A DNA stretch of 64,000 bases from Gemmiger sp. An120 (GTDB lineage Bacteria > Bacillota > Clostridia > Oscillospirales > Ruminococcaceae), in the NCBI RefSeq assembly GCF_002160955.1, contig NZ_NFLN01000004.1:124001-188000 (forward strand), given 5' to 3'. The translations under genes were made by a program, and so were the position numbers. Shown piece after piece: positions 40,983 to 49,825 of the stretch (within the stretch, counting starts at the first letter, position 1; every line of letters starts with the position of its first letter). The notes under the pieces are model-generated. The model saw only the letters and a program-made list of their open reading frames with translations. It was not told where the DNA came from and did no database searches.

Positions 40983-42905
40983 TCAGGATTGGCTGATGAG
41001 CAGCAGTTTCAACTCCAGCGGATGCAGACAGAACTGACCGTCGATCCGGGCACCGTCGGTCTGGCGCAGGACATGGCGGGTCTCCACCGTGACCAGTTCC
41101 TCGTCCAGGCCGGTGTTCAGCAAAGCCAGCAGCCCCTGCTCCCCGTCCTCGTAGTAGAAAGGCGCCACGTTCACCCCGTCCTGCAAGGTAAAGGGCTGGC
41201 CGTCCCGCCACAGATACCGCAGGATGTTCCGCAACAGGAAGGCCCGGCTGCGGTGAGCGAAAGTCCAGGCGCTGATCTGCCCGGACAGCACCGCCACTCG
41301 ACCCCTCAGCTCGTTTTCATACAGGCAGGCGCCACAACCGATGGGTTGGTATTCCACGTCCAGGATCTCGGTGAGCGGGCGGGCCTCCGGCCGGGGGATG
41401 AGCAGAGGCAGATGGATATTGCGCAGCCCCAGGCGCAGCCAGTCAGTGGGGAGCAAATTGCCGGTGAAATCGCCACAGAAGTCCCGGTCGGTCAGACGCT
41501 CGGCGGACACTTCCTCCAGCGTCTTCTCACTGCGGCATCCCAGATAGCGGCCAAAGCCGCGCCGGGTTAGGCAGTCAAAGCCCTCCGCGTCCAGCAGCAG
41601 GCCACCCTTCAACAATTCGGTGATCTGCCTGTCAGACAAGGTTTCAGCCACACTACCGGTCAAAAAATTGACCTGCTGGGCTGAAAAAGCGGTGGGGATG
41701 CCCAGCAGCGGGAACAGCACGTCCCCCTCTCGGCGGGGAATCATTCCCTCGGCAGTGTGGGTGGAATTATGCTGAGTTTGGGCGGATTCCGAACTCCAAA
41801 GCAGCCCCAATCCCGTCGCCTGTTTGCCCCGGCGCAACGCTGCGATCTGTTCTAGTTCCGGGCGTAGGTCGCGGATCAAATCGCAATAGCCCTGCTCCTG
41901 CTCATAAGGGGTGCCCATGAAGTCGAAGATGTTCATGGTGATCCCATCTGCCCCCGCCAGCATATGCAACTTCATCTGCAGGGCAGTCATACGCAGCCCC
42001 TTGGTGTAGCGGGTATGGGGCCAGTTTTCCACCTCGCTGACGATTTCAGCATTTTCCAACTGGGCCATACTCAGCGCCATACCCTGGTGGATTGCCACCA
42101 GTTCGCCATGCAGACAGTCGCCGTAGGCCCCGCCCAACGGGCGGGACAGCGGGCGAGTATCCCCCGCGAAGGCCCGCAGCAACTGCGGCATATCCCGCCC
42201 CTGCACCGAGTGGTTTGGTTCACCGGAGTTCATCAGCCCCACCCGTATGGCGGGATTCACCGCATGAACGGCCTGTTCGATCCCCCGGGCGGCCTTGAGC
42301 TGCCCAGCAAAGTTGATCCTTCGCCAGGCGGCACGCACTTGTTTGTCTTGTTCAGAATTACCCAGCACATGGTCCCGCAGACTCTGCGCGGTCAGGGACA
42401 GGCCGCACTCCCGGGCGGTCTGCTCCACATGCAGAGGGCAGAAGCACCCCAGGTAGCCGCTGTGGTTGAGGGAACGGAAATCGTCATCCACAAAAATAGC
42501 CTCAGGCCCGCTTTGGGCGTACAGACGCACTACCTCCCTGGCGTAGGCTTGCCAACCCTCGTCCAGAAGGCAGTAGGTGGAATGGTTGGGCTGCAGGCTC
42601 TCGCTCACAAATTTCGTGTAGGGCAGGGTCAGGGCTGGGGGTAGCTTTGCGTCACAGTGGCCCGCGATGGTGGCCAGGTTGATTCCAAAGCCGATACCCT
42701 CTCGGCGCAAGCGCTCACCGATCTTTGTATAGATGGCTGCCATACGTCGGTATTTTTCCAACGGGAAGGGGGACATCAGGATCTGGTGGCACTGTTCCTT
42801 GAGCAGCACCCGCTCGATACCGGCATACCGGCACAGGGCGACAATGTCTTCCAGCTGGCGCTCCCATTCAGGCTCATGGATGACAACGCGTAGAATATAG
42901 TTCAT
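40983..42905 (-). CDS. Putative cytoplasmic glycoside hydrolase (TIM-barrel, family unassigned), 640 aa
   Basis: A large soluble protein between a sulfatase and sugar-permease genes. The first 400 residues look like a TIM barrel: LCRYAGIERVLLKEQCHQIL, GFGINLATIAG, EAIFVDDDFRSLNHSGYLGC, IRVGLMNSGEPNHS, AEIVSEVENWPHTRYTKGLR and GADGITMNIFDFMGTPYEQE. Acidic residues at the ends of strands (VDDDF, SEVEN) could be catalytic. The C-terminal part is beta-rich, as in GH42-like trimming enzymes. The exact family cannot be named by eye. GGAGG precedes ATG 42905. Context implies removal of a sugar from a sulfated or desulfated oligosaccharide. Confidence 0.65.
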   Translation of the reverse strand: MNYILRVVIHEPEWERQLEDIVALCRYAGIERVLLKEQCHQILMSPFPLEKYRRMAAIYTKIGERLRREGIGFGINLATIAGHCDAKLPPALTLPYTKFVSESLQPNHSTYCLLDEGWQAYAREVVRLYAQSGPEAIFVDDDFRSLNHSGYLGCFCPLHVEQTARECGLSLTAQSLRDHVLGNSEQDKQVRAAWRRINFAGQLKAARGIEQAVHAVNPAIRVGLMNSGEPNHSVQGRDMPQLLRAFAGDTRPLSRPLGGAYGDCLHGELVAIHQGMALSMAQLENAEIVSEVENWPHTRYTKGLRMTALQMKLHMLAGADGITMNIFDFMGTPYEQEQGYCDLIRDLRPELEQIAALRRGKQATGLGLLWSSESAQTQHNSTHTAEGMIPRREGDVLFPLLGIPTAFSAQQVNFLTGSVAETLSDRQITELLKGGLLLDAEGFDCLTRRGFGRYLGCRSEKTLEEVSAERLTDRDFCGDFTGNLLPTDWLRLGLRNIHLPLLIPRPEARPLTEILDVEYQPIGCGACLYENELRGRVAVLSGQISAWTFAHRSRAFLLRNILRYLWRDGQPFTLQDGVNVAPFYYEDGEQGLLALLNTGLDEELVTVETRHVLRQTDGARIDGQFCLHPLELKLLLISQS

Positions 42906-42918
42906 GGAGAACCTCCGG

Positions 42919-43746
42919 TCAGTTTTTCATGCCGCTGGTGGCGATACCCTGCACAAAGAACCGCTGAGCAAAGACGAATACCAGCAGAACTGGGATTAGC
43001 ACCAGGGTGGCGCCGGCCATCAGCAGGCCGTAGTCCACCGCGTTGCTTACCTGAAACATCTTCATACCGACCGACAGCATCTGCTTTTGGGGGTCGGAGA
43101 TGAAGATGTAGGGGCTCATGTAATCGTTCCAAGCCCAGATAAAGGTAAAAACGATGACGGTAGCGATGGAGGGCCCCGCCATGGGCAGCACGATGCGGGA
43201 ATATATGCGGAAATGGCCGCAGCCGTCAATGATGGCTGCCTCGGACAGTTCGTTGGGGATGGAGATGAACGCCTGGCGTAGCATAAACACGAAGAACACG
43301 TCAAAGATTGCCGGCAAAATTAAGCTCCACATGGTATCGGTGAGGTGCAGGCTTTTGAAAATCACATATTTGGGGATGATGACCGCATCCGGCGGGATCA
43401 TCATAGAGGAGAGCAGCACCAGGAACAGGGTATCCCGCCCTTTGAACCGCATTTTGGCAAAGGCGTAGGCAGTGATGGTGACTATGAACAGCTTGAGCGC
43501 GATGTTGGTCACGACCATGACCCCAGTGTTGATGTACCAGCGGATGAAACTGTACTGCTCGGAAAACAGCTCGGTGTAGTTGGACCAGATAAAAGTTTCT
43601 GGGATGAGCTTGATGGGATAGGTAAAGATCTGGTTCAGCGGCTTAAAGGAAGAGGACAGCATAAAGATAAAGGGAAAAATATTGGCCAGCCCCAGCAGAA
43701 TCAGCACGATGGTCCAGATAATGCGGGGCAGCTTCTTTTTATCCAT
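42919..43746 (-). CDS. Carbohydrate ABC transporter permease, MalG type, 275 aa
   Basis: Inner-membrane subunit of a sugar importer of the CUT1 class. Six helices, with the EAA loop NELSEAAIIDGCGHFRIYSR near residues 180-200 and the typical C-terminal LVLIPVLLVFVFAQRFFVQG segment followed by GIATSGMKN. AAGGAGGG precedes ATG 43746, 12 bp after the partner permease. No ATPase gene is nearby, so a shared MsmK/UgpC-type ATPase elsewhere is presumably used, as is usual for CUT1 systems of Firmicutes. Confidence 0.93.
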   Translation of the reverse strand: MDKKKLPRIIWTIVLILLGLANIFPFIFMLSSSFKPLNQIFTYPIKLIPETFIWSNYTELFSEQYSFIRWYINTGVMVVTNIALKLFIVTITAYAFAKMRFKGRDTLFLVLLSSMMIPPDAVIIPKYVIFKSLHLTDTMWSLILPAIFDVFFVFMLRQAFISIPNELSEAAIIDGCGHFRIYSRIVLPMAGPSIATVIVFTFIWAWNDYMSPYIFISDPQKQMLSVGMKMFQVSNAVDYGLLMAGATLVLIPVLLVFVFAQRFFVQGIATSGMKN

Positions 43747-43758
43747 GGAAAACCCTCC

Positions 43759-44667
43759 TTAATCCACATATTTTTTCTGCAGCTTCCACTGCACGGCGGT
43801 GACCACCATCACGATCACGAACATGACCATCGCCTGGGCGCTGGCATACCCCATCCGCATGGTGGAAAAGGCGGTGTTGATGATATTCAGTGGTAGCACC
43901 GTGGTGGCGTTGCCGGGGCCGCCCGCCGTCATGACTTGGATGATGGTGAAGTTTTTGAGCGAACCGATGATGGAGGTGATGGTGAGCAAGAAGGTGGTGG
44001 GCAGGATACTGGGCAGCGTCACATGGAAAAAGATTTGCCGGGTGTTGGCGCCATCGATGCTGGCGGCCTCCTTCAGCTCCACCGGCACGTTTTGCAGCGC
44101 CGCCAGGTAGGTGATGAACTGCAGGCCCACCCCTTGCCAGATCGCGATCATGGCCACGGTGGGCAGGGCGCTGTCCGAACTCATCAGCCACATGGGCGGG
44201 TCCGCGATGCCCAGCGCCTTGAGGGTCATATTGATCGGGCCGCTGATCGGGTCCAGCAGGATGGACCAAACCACCGCCACCGCCACCATGTTGGACACAT
44301 AGGGCATAAAGATCATGCTGCGGATTAAATTGCGGGCGTACAGCTTTTTGTTGACTAACACCGCCAGCGCCAGACCCACCACCAGGATGAAAGGCACATA
44401 CATCAAGGTGAACAGGACACTGTTCCAGAGCGAGCCCAGGAACATCTCGTCGCCAAACATCTCGGTGTAGTTGGACAGGCCGATGAACTTGACCTTATCC
44501 AGGCGGCTGATGTATTTCAAGTTGGTGAAGCTCATGAGGAAGGACATCACGAGCGGCAGAAAATGGAACAGAGTGTAGCCAATGAGATACGGCGTGATAA
44601 AAAGCCAGGCCAGGCGTGTTTCCCGCGCATTGTACAGCCGGGGGACCGGTTGAGATAATTGTTTCAC
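43759..44667 (-). CDS. Sugar ABC transporter permease, MalF/UgpA type, 302 aa
   Basis: Partner permease of the importer. It has an N-terminal LAWLFITPYLIGYTLFHFLP helix, six membrane segments and the EAA loop PVELKEAASIDGANTRQIFF. GTG 44667 is chosen because CGGAGGG lies just upstream; the longer frame from 44688 has no ribosome-binding site. A hairpin at 44695-44719 separates it from the binding-protein gene. Confidence 0.92.
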   Translation of the reverse strand: MKQLSQPVPRLYNARETRLAWLFITPYLIGYTLFHFLPLVMSFLMSFTNLKYISRLDKVKFIGLSNYTEMFGDEMFLGSLWNSVLFTLMYVPFILVVGLALAVLVNKKLYARNLIRSMIFMPYVSNMVAVAVVWSILLDPISGPINMTLKALGIADPPMWLMSSDSALPTVAMIAIWQGVGLQFITYLAALQNVPVELKEAASIDGANTRQIFFHVTLPSILPTTFLLTITSIIGSLKNFTIIQVMTAGGPGNATTVLPLNIINTAFSTMRMGYASAQAMVMFVIVMVVTAVQWKLQKKYVD

Positions 44668-44694
44668 AGAAAGCCCTCCGATCTTCATAAATAC

Positions 44695-44719
44695 AGGCTG
44701 CAGCGTATGGCTGCAGCCT
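44695..44719 (-). promoter_or_regulatory. Intercistronic hairpin after the binding-protein gene
   Basis: AGGCTGCAG (44695-44703) and CTGCAGCCT (44711-44719) form a perfect stem without a T-run. Such stems commonly stabilise the binding-protein mRNA and reduce permease expression. Confidence 0.65.
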
Positions 44720-44739
44720 GCGCTTGTTAGGTTGTTTGT

Positions 44740-46083
44740 TTACTGTTCGGCCGTATCCTGAATGGCTTTGTCCGCACGTGCTTTGATGTTGGCCATGGTG
44801 GTATCCAGGTCCTGCTCGCCGATTGCATACAAACCGCCCTCATCCATGAACGCTTTGTTAATATCGGCTGCGGCAGCACCCACGACCTTCTCGTCAAAGG
44901 GCCGTATCTCCGGGTTGAACCAGGCGGCGCGGATTTCCTCCACCGTAATGCCGTCATTGGCCAGAGAGGGAGCCAGGCTGCTCTCAATGTAGCTGTTGAT
45001 CTCCTCGTCGGTGAGATCGACCCGGGCGGGAACACGGCCGCCGCCCATCAGGTACATATTCTCCGCAAACAGCGCAGCGCACTGGAACGCCAGCTCTTTC
45101 TGCTCCGAAGTGGCAGGCACATAGAAGTTGGACACGACCACGCTGGTGGAGGGTTTCTCTCCTTCCGGATAGGGCATGGGCAACATACCAGCCTTCCAGT
45201 CGCGGGGGTACTTCTCGGTATCAGTCAGCCAGACGGTGGTCCAGCCGCCGGCCACGCTCATGCCGATGTTACCGGAGGTGAAATAGTCCAGTGGCATCTG
45301 CTTGCTCTTCTGAACCAGATACTCTGGATTCACGTGCTCCACATTACCCAAGTCATAGTAGAATTTCAGCGCCTCTTTGAACAGAGGATCATCGTAGTTG
45401 GAGGTGCCGTCCGCCTTGTAGTGCTCGGCGCCCTTCTGCATGGCGTACATGTAATTGTAGTGGGCCCACAGCGGGTTGAAAGCGCCGTAGATGCCCTCCG
45501 CCTCGTTGGTCAGCTGCTTGCCGACACGGATGAATTCTTCCCAGGTCCAATTTTCTGCGGTGGGATAGGGAATACCAGCCTTGTCGAACAGCGCCTTGTT
45601 GTACAGGGTGACCGCGGTGTCCACAAAAGCAGGCATACCGTACAGCTGGTCGTCAAAGCGGGCGGGATACTGGCCAAAAGTCTTTTCCACGTCGTAGCCG
45701 GCCTGTTCGGCATAACTATCCAGCGGCTCCAGCACGCCGGCATTGTAGTAGGGGATGGCATTGGCGTAGGCGGTCATGAACAGATCGAAGCTCTCGCCGC
45801 CCATCAGGGAGATCAACAGCTTGTCCGCCTCACCGGCAGCCGGATCCGGCAGCACAACCGTTTCCACCTGAATACCGTTCTCCGCAGCCAGATCAATCAG
45901 ATTTTGAATCTCTTGACGCCCCGCCTCCGAGGCCTTGATGGCCCAGCGCAGCGGCTTGGTTTGGCCGGAGCCCGCGGATGTTGGGGTGCTGCCCACCTGT
46001 GAAGAAGAGTTGGCGCCGCCACAGGCCGTCAGCATTGTCAGTGCCAAACAGAGGCACAATACAATAGCTACTAACTTTTTCAT
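44740..46083 (-). CDS. Extracellular sugar-binding lipoprotein of the ABC importer, 447 aa
   Basis: A family 1-type solute-binding protein. The lipoprotein signal MKKLVAIVLCLCLALTMLTA with CGG gives a lipobox (LTAC) and lipidated Cys21. GIPYPTAENWTWEEFIRVGK and GNIGMSVAGGWTTVW are typical motifs of oligosaccharide-binding proteins. ATG 46083 follows CAGGAGG; the longer frame from 46185 would spoil the signal peptide. It would catch the (sulfated) oligosaccharide outside the membrane. It heads the transport operon, immediately downstream of the regulator pair. Confidence 0.93.
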   Translation of the reverse strand: MKKLVAIVLCLCLALTMLTACGGANSSSQVGSTPTSAGSGQTKPLRWAIKASEAGRQEIQNLIDLAAENGIQVETVVLPDPAAGEADKLLISLMGGESFDLFMTAYANAIPYYNAGVLEPLDSYAEQAGYDVEKTFGQYPARFDDQLYGMPAFVDTAVTLYNKALFDKAGIPYPTAENWTWEEFIRVGKQLTNEAEGIYGAFNPLWAHYNYMYAMQKGAEHYKADGTSNYDDPLFKEALKFYYDLGNVEHVNPEYLVQKSKQMPLDYFTSGNIGMSVAGGWTTVWLTDTEKYPRDWKAGMLPMPYPEGEKPSTSVVVSNFYVPATSEQKELAFQCAALFAENMYLMGGGRVPARVDLTDEEINSYIESSLAPSLANDGITVEEIRAAWFNPEIRPFDEKVVGAAAADINKAFMDEGGLYAIGEQDLDTTMANIKARADKAIQDTAEQ

Positions 46084-46220
46084 GGTAATTCCTCCTGTTC
46101 GATTTCTCCGGGCTGAGCCCAGTATGAGGGTCGTTCTTTCTGTATCCAGCATACCGCAAGCGAACAGGCGGTGTCTATCTGACAAAATTTTGGTTTATGG
46201 TGTTTTTTTACGAAAGGACC

Positions 46221-48017
46221 TTATACCGGCTGCACCGGGATCCGGATCTCAGTGCAGGTTCCTTGGCCTAGGCTACTTTGGATGGTCACACCATACCGAT
46301 TACCATAGTACAGCCGCAGGCGCTGGTGCACGTTCACGATCCCGATGCCGTTGCCCTGGCACTTCTCCCGCTCCGCCCCTTCTCTATCATACATCACAGA
46401 CGGATCTTCTAGCTTGCGGACAAGACTACACAGCTGCTCCGGCTCGATGCCGTTTCCGTCATCCTCCACATAAAAGACTAACCCGTCCCCTTCCTGCTCC
46501 ACATGGATATAGATAGTTAGGATGCCCTCTGCGGGCGGCATCCCGTGCAGGATGGAGTTTTCCACCACCGGCTGCAGGATTAGTTTTAGGGTCCGGCAGA
46601 CCAGCAGAGCCTCGTCATCCCAAGATATCTTCAGTCGGATACGGTCGTTATACCGCATATTTTGTAGATTCACATACATCTGCACGTGTTGCAGTTCCTT
46701 TTCGATGGACATCATGGGCTTTCCCTTGTTGACTGTCAGATTAAACAGCTCGCCCAGATAGTGAGCCATATCCGCCACCCGGGGCACCCCGGCTGCCCGA
46801 GCCTGCCATACGATGGATTCCAGCGTATTGTACAGGAAGTGTGGGTTGATCTGGGTGACCAGTGCGTCCATTTCCGCTTGCTGCTTCTGTCGGCTAACCT
46901 CGTATTCTCGGTAGATCAGATCATCCACGTCGGACAGCAGCGAATTATAGTTGCCGATCAGGCGGGACACATCCTTGGTGCCCTGCTCTGGGATATGACC
47001 GGAGAAATCCTTGTGGGAGGCCCGGCTCATGCTGGCCATCAAAGTATACAGTGGTCCAGTGATAGCGTTGGCAGCAAAGGTCACTACCAAGCAGATTACC
47101 GCCAGAAGTCCACCTATCCAGATCGCGTCCTGCGCAGCCTTCCGCCCGACTCCCTCCTCAATGGTGGCCAGGGACGCCTCGCACACCAGCGTCCAGCCGT
47201 TGACCCCGATAGCCGACCGCCCGGTGTAGGTCTTTTGTCTGTCATCCAGCCCCGGCGGCGGCGGACTCTCCTGATTCCAAGCGGTCAGGTCGGAGCAGGA
47301 AATCTGCCGCCCCTGTTCGTCGATCAACCAGATGCGGCTGTTTTTCGCCAACTCGCTGGCGTTGTACAGTGCGAACAGTTGCTCCTCCGGCAGCAGAAAG
47401 ATCTGCTTACCATAGAGTTTTTGGGTCAGAGGGGAAATGATGTTCCGGGTCACTGGTATTACCATATTGCTCCTGGAACCGGCGTATGGGCTTTCCAACG
47501 GGTTTTCCACCGGCGGATACCAGTGAAAGCGGATGGTCCAGTCATCCTCGTTTTTGCATAGCCCACTTACCCAGGGATTATCCCGCCCCAGCACCTGGAT
47601 AGGATAGGCCAGGTTGAAGCACTCACCCCGCTCATTCATCAGAAGCGCCAGGTGCATATCCATCACACCGTAGTTGGCCATTCCCTCCAGATGTCGATTT
47701 AGCAGGTATTCCCGGGCCATGTACTCCCACCGGAGGGCCTCCGGCGTTTCGCCGGCGGGCAGATCGGCGTTCAGCAGCGTATGGAATTCCGCGTCGTACA
47801 AAAGGGCCTCGGAGATAGCCAAGATATTGGCGTTCAGGTAATTGTCGATGGAATCCGCAATCCGCACCAGCTCGTTGTTCACATAGGAGATATAGTCCTG
47901 CAGCATTCGCTGCTTATACTGGTGAGTCAAGCTCACCGAGATTACCACCGAGGGTAGGCAGATACCCAACACCGCCAACAAAAGTAGAATAGTACGCAGC
48001 CGAAAATGCTTCATCAT
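46221..48017 (-). CDS. Membrane sensor histidine kinase, YesM/LytS type, about 598 aa
   Basis: A sugar-responsive sensor: an N-terminal membrane helix (TILLLLAVLGICLPSVVISV), a large extracytoplasmic domain (about 35-290), a second membrane helix (IWIGGLLAVICLVVTFAANA), a HAMP linker and the His_kinase motif QINPHFLYNTLESIVWQ. The GHKL ATP domain shows VVENSILHGM and VEDDGNGIE. It overlaps the response regulator's stop (TGATG), so the two are coupled; the start may be ATG 48017 or ATG 48014. It likely senses the glycan or the loaded binding protein. Confidence 0.92.
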   Translation of the reverse strand: MMKHFRLRTILLLLAVLGICLPSVVISVSLTHQYKQRMLQDYISYVNNELVRIADSIDNYLNANILAISEALLYDAEFHTLLNADLPAGETPEALRWEYMAREYLLNRHLEGMANYGVMDMHLALLMNERGECFNLAYPIQVLGRDNPWVSGLCKNEDDWTIRFHWYPPVENPLESPYAGSRSNMVIPVTRNIISPLTQKLYGKQIFLLPEEQLFALYNASELAKNSRIWLIDEQGRQISCSDLTAWNQESPPPPGLDDRQKTYTGRSAIGVNGWTLVCEASLATIEEGVGRKAAQDAIWIGGLLAVICLVVTFAANAITGPLYTLMASMSRASHKDFSGHIPEQGTKDVSRLIGNYNSLLSDVDDLIYREYEVSRQKQQAEMDALVTQINPHFLYNTLESIVWQARAAGVPRVADMAHYLGELFNLTVNKGKPMMSIEKELQHVQMYVNLQNMRYNDRIRLKISWDDEALLVCRTLKLILQPVVENSILHGMPPAEGILTIYIHVEQEGDGLVFYVEDDGNGIEPEQLCSLVRKLEDPSVMYDREGAEREKCQGNGIGIVNVHQRLRLYYGNRYGVTIQSSLGQGTCTEIRIPVQPV

Positions 48018-49624
48018 CACACATCACCAAATTTCACGGCACTGTCCCGGTATTCCTTGGGGCTCAGGCCTACGTGCTTTTTGAACACCTTGATAAAATA
48101 CGAGCAATCCGCGTACCCCACTTCTTCCGCAATCCGGTAGGTCTTATGGCTGGTGGTGCGCAACAGCTCCTTGGCGTATTCAATCCGTCGAGCCACGATC
48201 ACATCGTTGATGTTCCGGTCGGTCTCCTGCTTGTACAGGCTGGAGATATACGCCGGAGAGCGGCCCACCGCCTCGCTGACAAAGGACAGGGACAGCTGCG
48301 TGTTGGCAAAGTTCTCGTCGATGACCCGATTGATCCGCTTGACCAGCTTGGCCCGGTTGTCGGTGCGCTCCCCTTCGGCCAGGCACTGCAGGCCCTGCAG
48401 CACCTGGGTGAAAAACCGCCGCTTTTCCTCCAGCGGCAGGATCTCGGTGATGATGGCGTGGAAGTTTTCCGGCTCGGCAAACTGCTGCACGATGCTTTGC
48501 AGCCGGCTGATGGCCGCAAAATACAGATTGTTGCAGATGCAGTCTATGTAGTCGTAATCGCTGGCCACCCGGCCGGCACAGCCCGCGAACACCGTGTCCA
48601 CCTCGGCCCGCCACCGGTCGTCCAGCGCGAAAAACAGCGAATTCAGGATAACGGCCTGGTCAAAATCCACCTTTTCGATCTGAGGCATCCCGGGCATATC
48701 CCGGTAGGCCAGGGCGGCCTGCCCGTGCAGATAGGTGATCTGGCGCATGGCGATGTAGGCCTGGCGGTAAAAGTACCCGCACTCGGCCAGGGTGGGGCTT
48801 TTTTTGCTGATCCCGGCAAAGATGCGCCCGCCGGTCTGGGCGGGAAAATCCGCAAAAGCCTGTTCCAGCCGCCGGCGCAGCGATTCCTCTCCGTCGGCGT
48901 TGCACAGGCAGACGATCTCCCGGTCCCGGTAGGCGCCCGCCAGGTGCGGCAGATCCTGCACGGCGCTCTCCACCGCTTCCAGCGCCGCCTGCTGCCAAAA
49001 GCCGGGCTGCCGGCGGCCTCCCTCATCCGCGGATGTCCCCGCACAGAAGGCCGCGCCGATCACATATACCCCCTCCTGCTCCAGCGCCGAGCCCCTGGCC
49101 CGCAGCTCACCGCGCAGTTCCGGCCAGGAAAACCGCCCCTGCAGGATGGTGCCGAGGCAGCCCTGGGCCTGCCGGGGGTCGCCCCGCCGGGCCATCCTTT
49201 CCAGCAGCTGCAGCCGTTTTTGCTGCAGCCGTTCCTCGTCCAGCTCCTTTTTCAGCTTGCCGAACACCCGTTGGAAATCCTCCAGGCAGGTGGGTTTCAG
49301 GATAAAGTCAAACACCTTGTATTCCAGCGCTTTTTTGTAGTATTCGATATCGCTGTACCCGCTTACCAACACAATCTTGATGCGCGGATAAGCCACCGAC
49401 AGAAAGCGGATCATCTCCAGTCCGTCCATGATATTCATCCGGATGTCGGTCAGGATCGCATCCGGCGGCTGCTGTTCCACCTTGTGGATAGCCTCCAGGC
49501 CGTTTTCGGCCTGATCCACCGGAAAAAAGCCCAGGCTTTCCCAGTTTACCCCCTGGAACATACCCATGCGTACGTCCCGGTCGTCGTCCACGATCAAAAG
49601 TTTCAGCAATTCCTGGTTCTCCAT
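48017..49624 (-). CDS. AraC-type response regulator, YesN type, 535 aa
   Basis: An N-terminal receiver domain (LLIVDDDRDVRMGMFQGVNW, phosphoacceptor Asp60 in AILTDIRMNIMDG, and LKPT) is joined through a 250-residue middle region to a C-terminal pair of AraC helix-turn-helices (LSLSFVSEAVGRSPAYISSL and TYRIAEEVGYADCSYFIKVF). ATG 49624 lies behind GGCAGGAGG. It is divergently transcribed from the second sulfatase gene and is expected to activate both the sulfatase and the transport operon. Confidence 0.93.
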   Translation of the reverse strand: MENQELLKLLIVDDDRDVRMGMFQGVNWESLGFFPVDQAENGLEAIHKVEQQPPDAILTDIRMNIMDGLEMIRFLSVAYPRIKIVLVSGYSDIEYYKKALEYKVFDFILKPTCLEDFQRVFGKLKKELDEERLQQKRLQLLERMARRGDPRQAQGCLGTILQGRFSWPELRGELRARGSALEQEGVYVIGAAFCAGTSADEGGRRQPGFWQQAALEAVESAVQDLPHLAGAYRDREIVCLCNADGEESLRRRLEQAFADFPAQTGGRIFAGISKKSPTLAECGYFYRQAYIAMRQITYLHGQAALAYRDMPGMPQIEKVDFDQAVILNSLFFALDDRWRAEVDTVFAGCAGRVASDYDYIDCICNNLYFAAISRLQSIVQQFAEPENFHAIITEILPLEEKRRFFTQVLQGLQCLAEGERTDNRAKLVKRINRVIDENFANTQLSLSFVSEAVGRSPAYISSLYKQETDRNINDVIVARRIEYAKELLRTTSHKTYRIAEEVGYADCSYFIKVFKKHVGLSPKEYRDSAVKFGDV

Positions 49625-49825
49625 GTTTCCTCCTGCCGCGCCGGCCGGCGCCTTTGCACACACTCACCCCCTTATTATCGCGCCTGCACGGGGAAATTAC
49701 AACCGCCAGCCCCCGTTCCCTAAAAATCCACCCGCAACCGAAAAAAAGTCCTATTCCGTCCCGCGGCTTTTTGGCTATCATTGAATAAAACGCTGCCGGT
49801 GTTACCAAGTTACAGGAGGTGCCCT

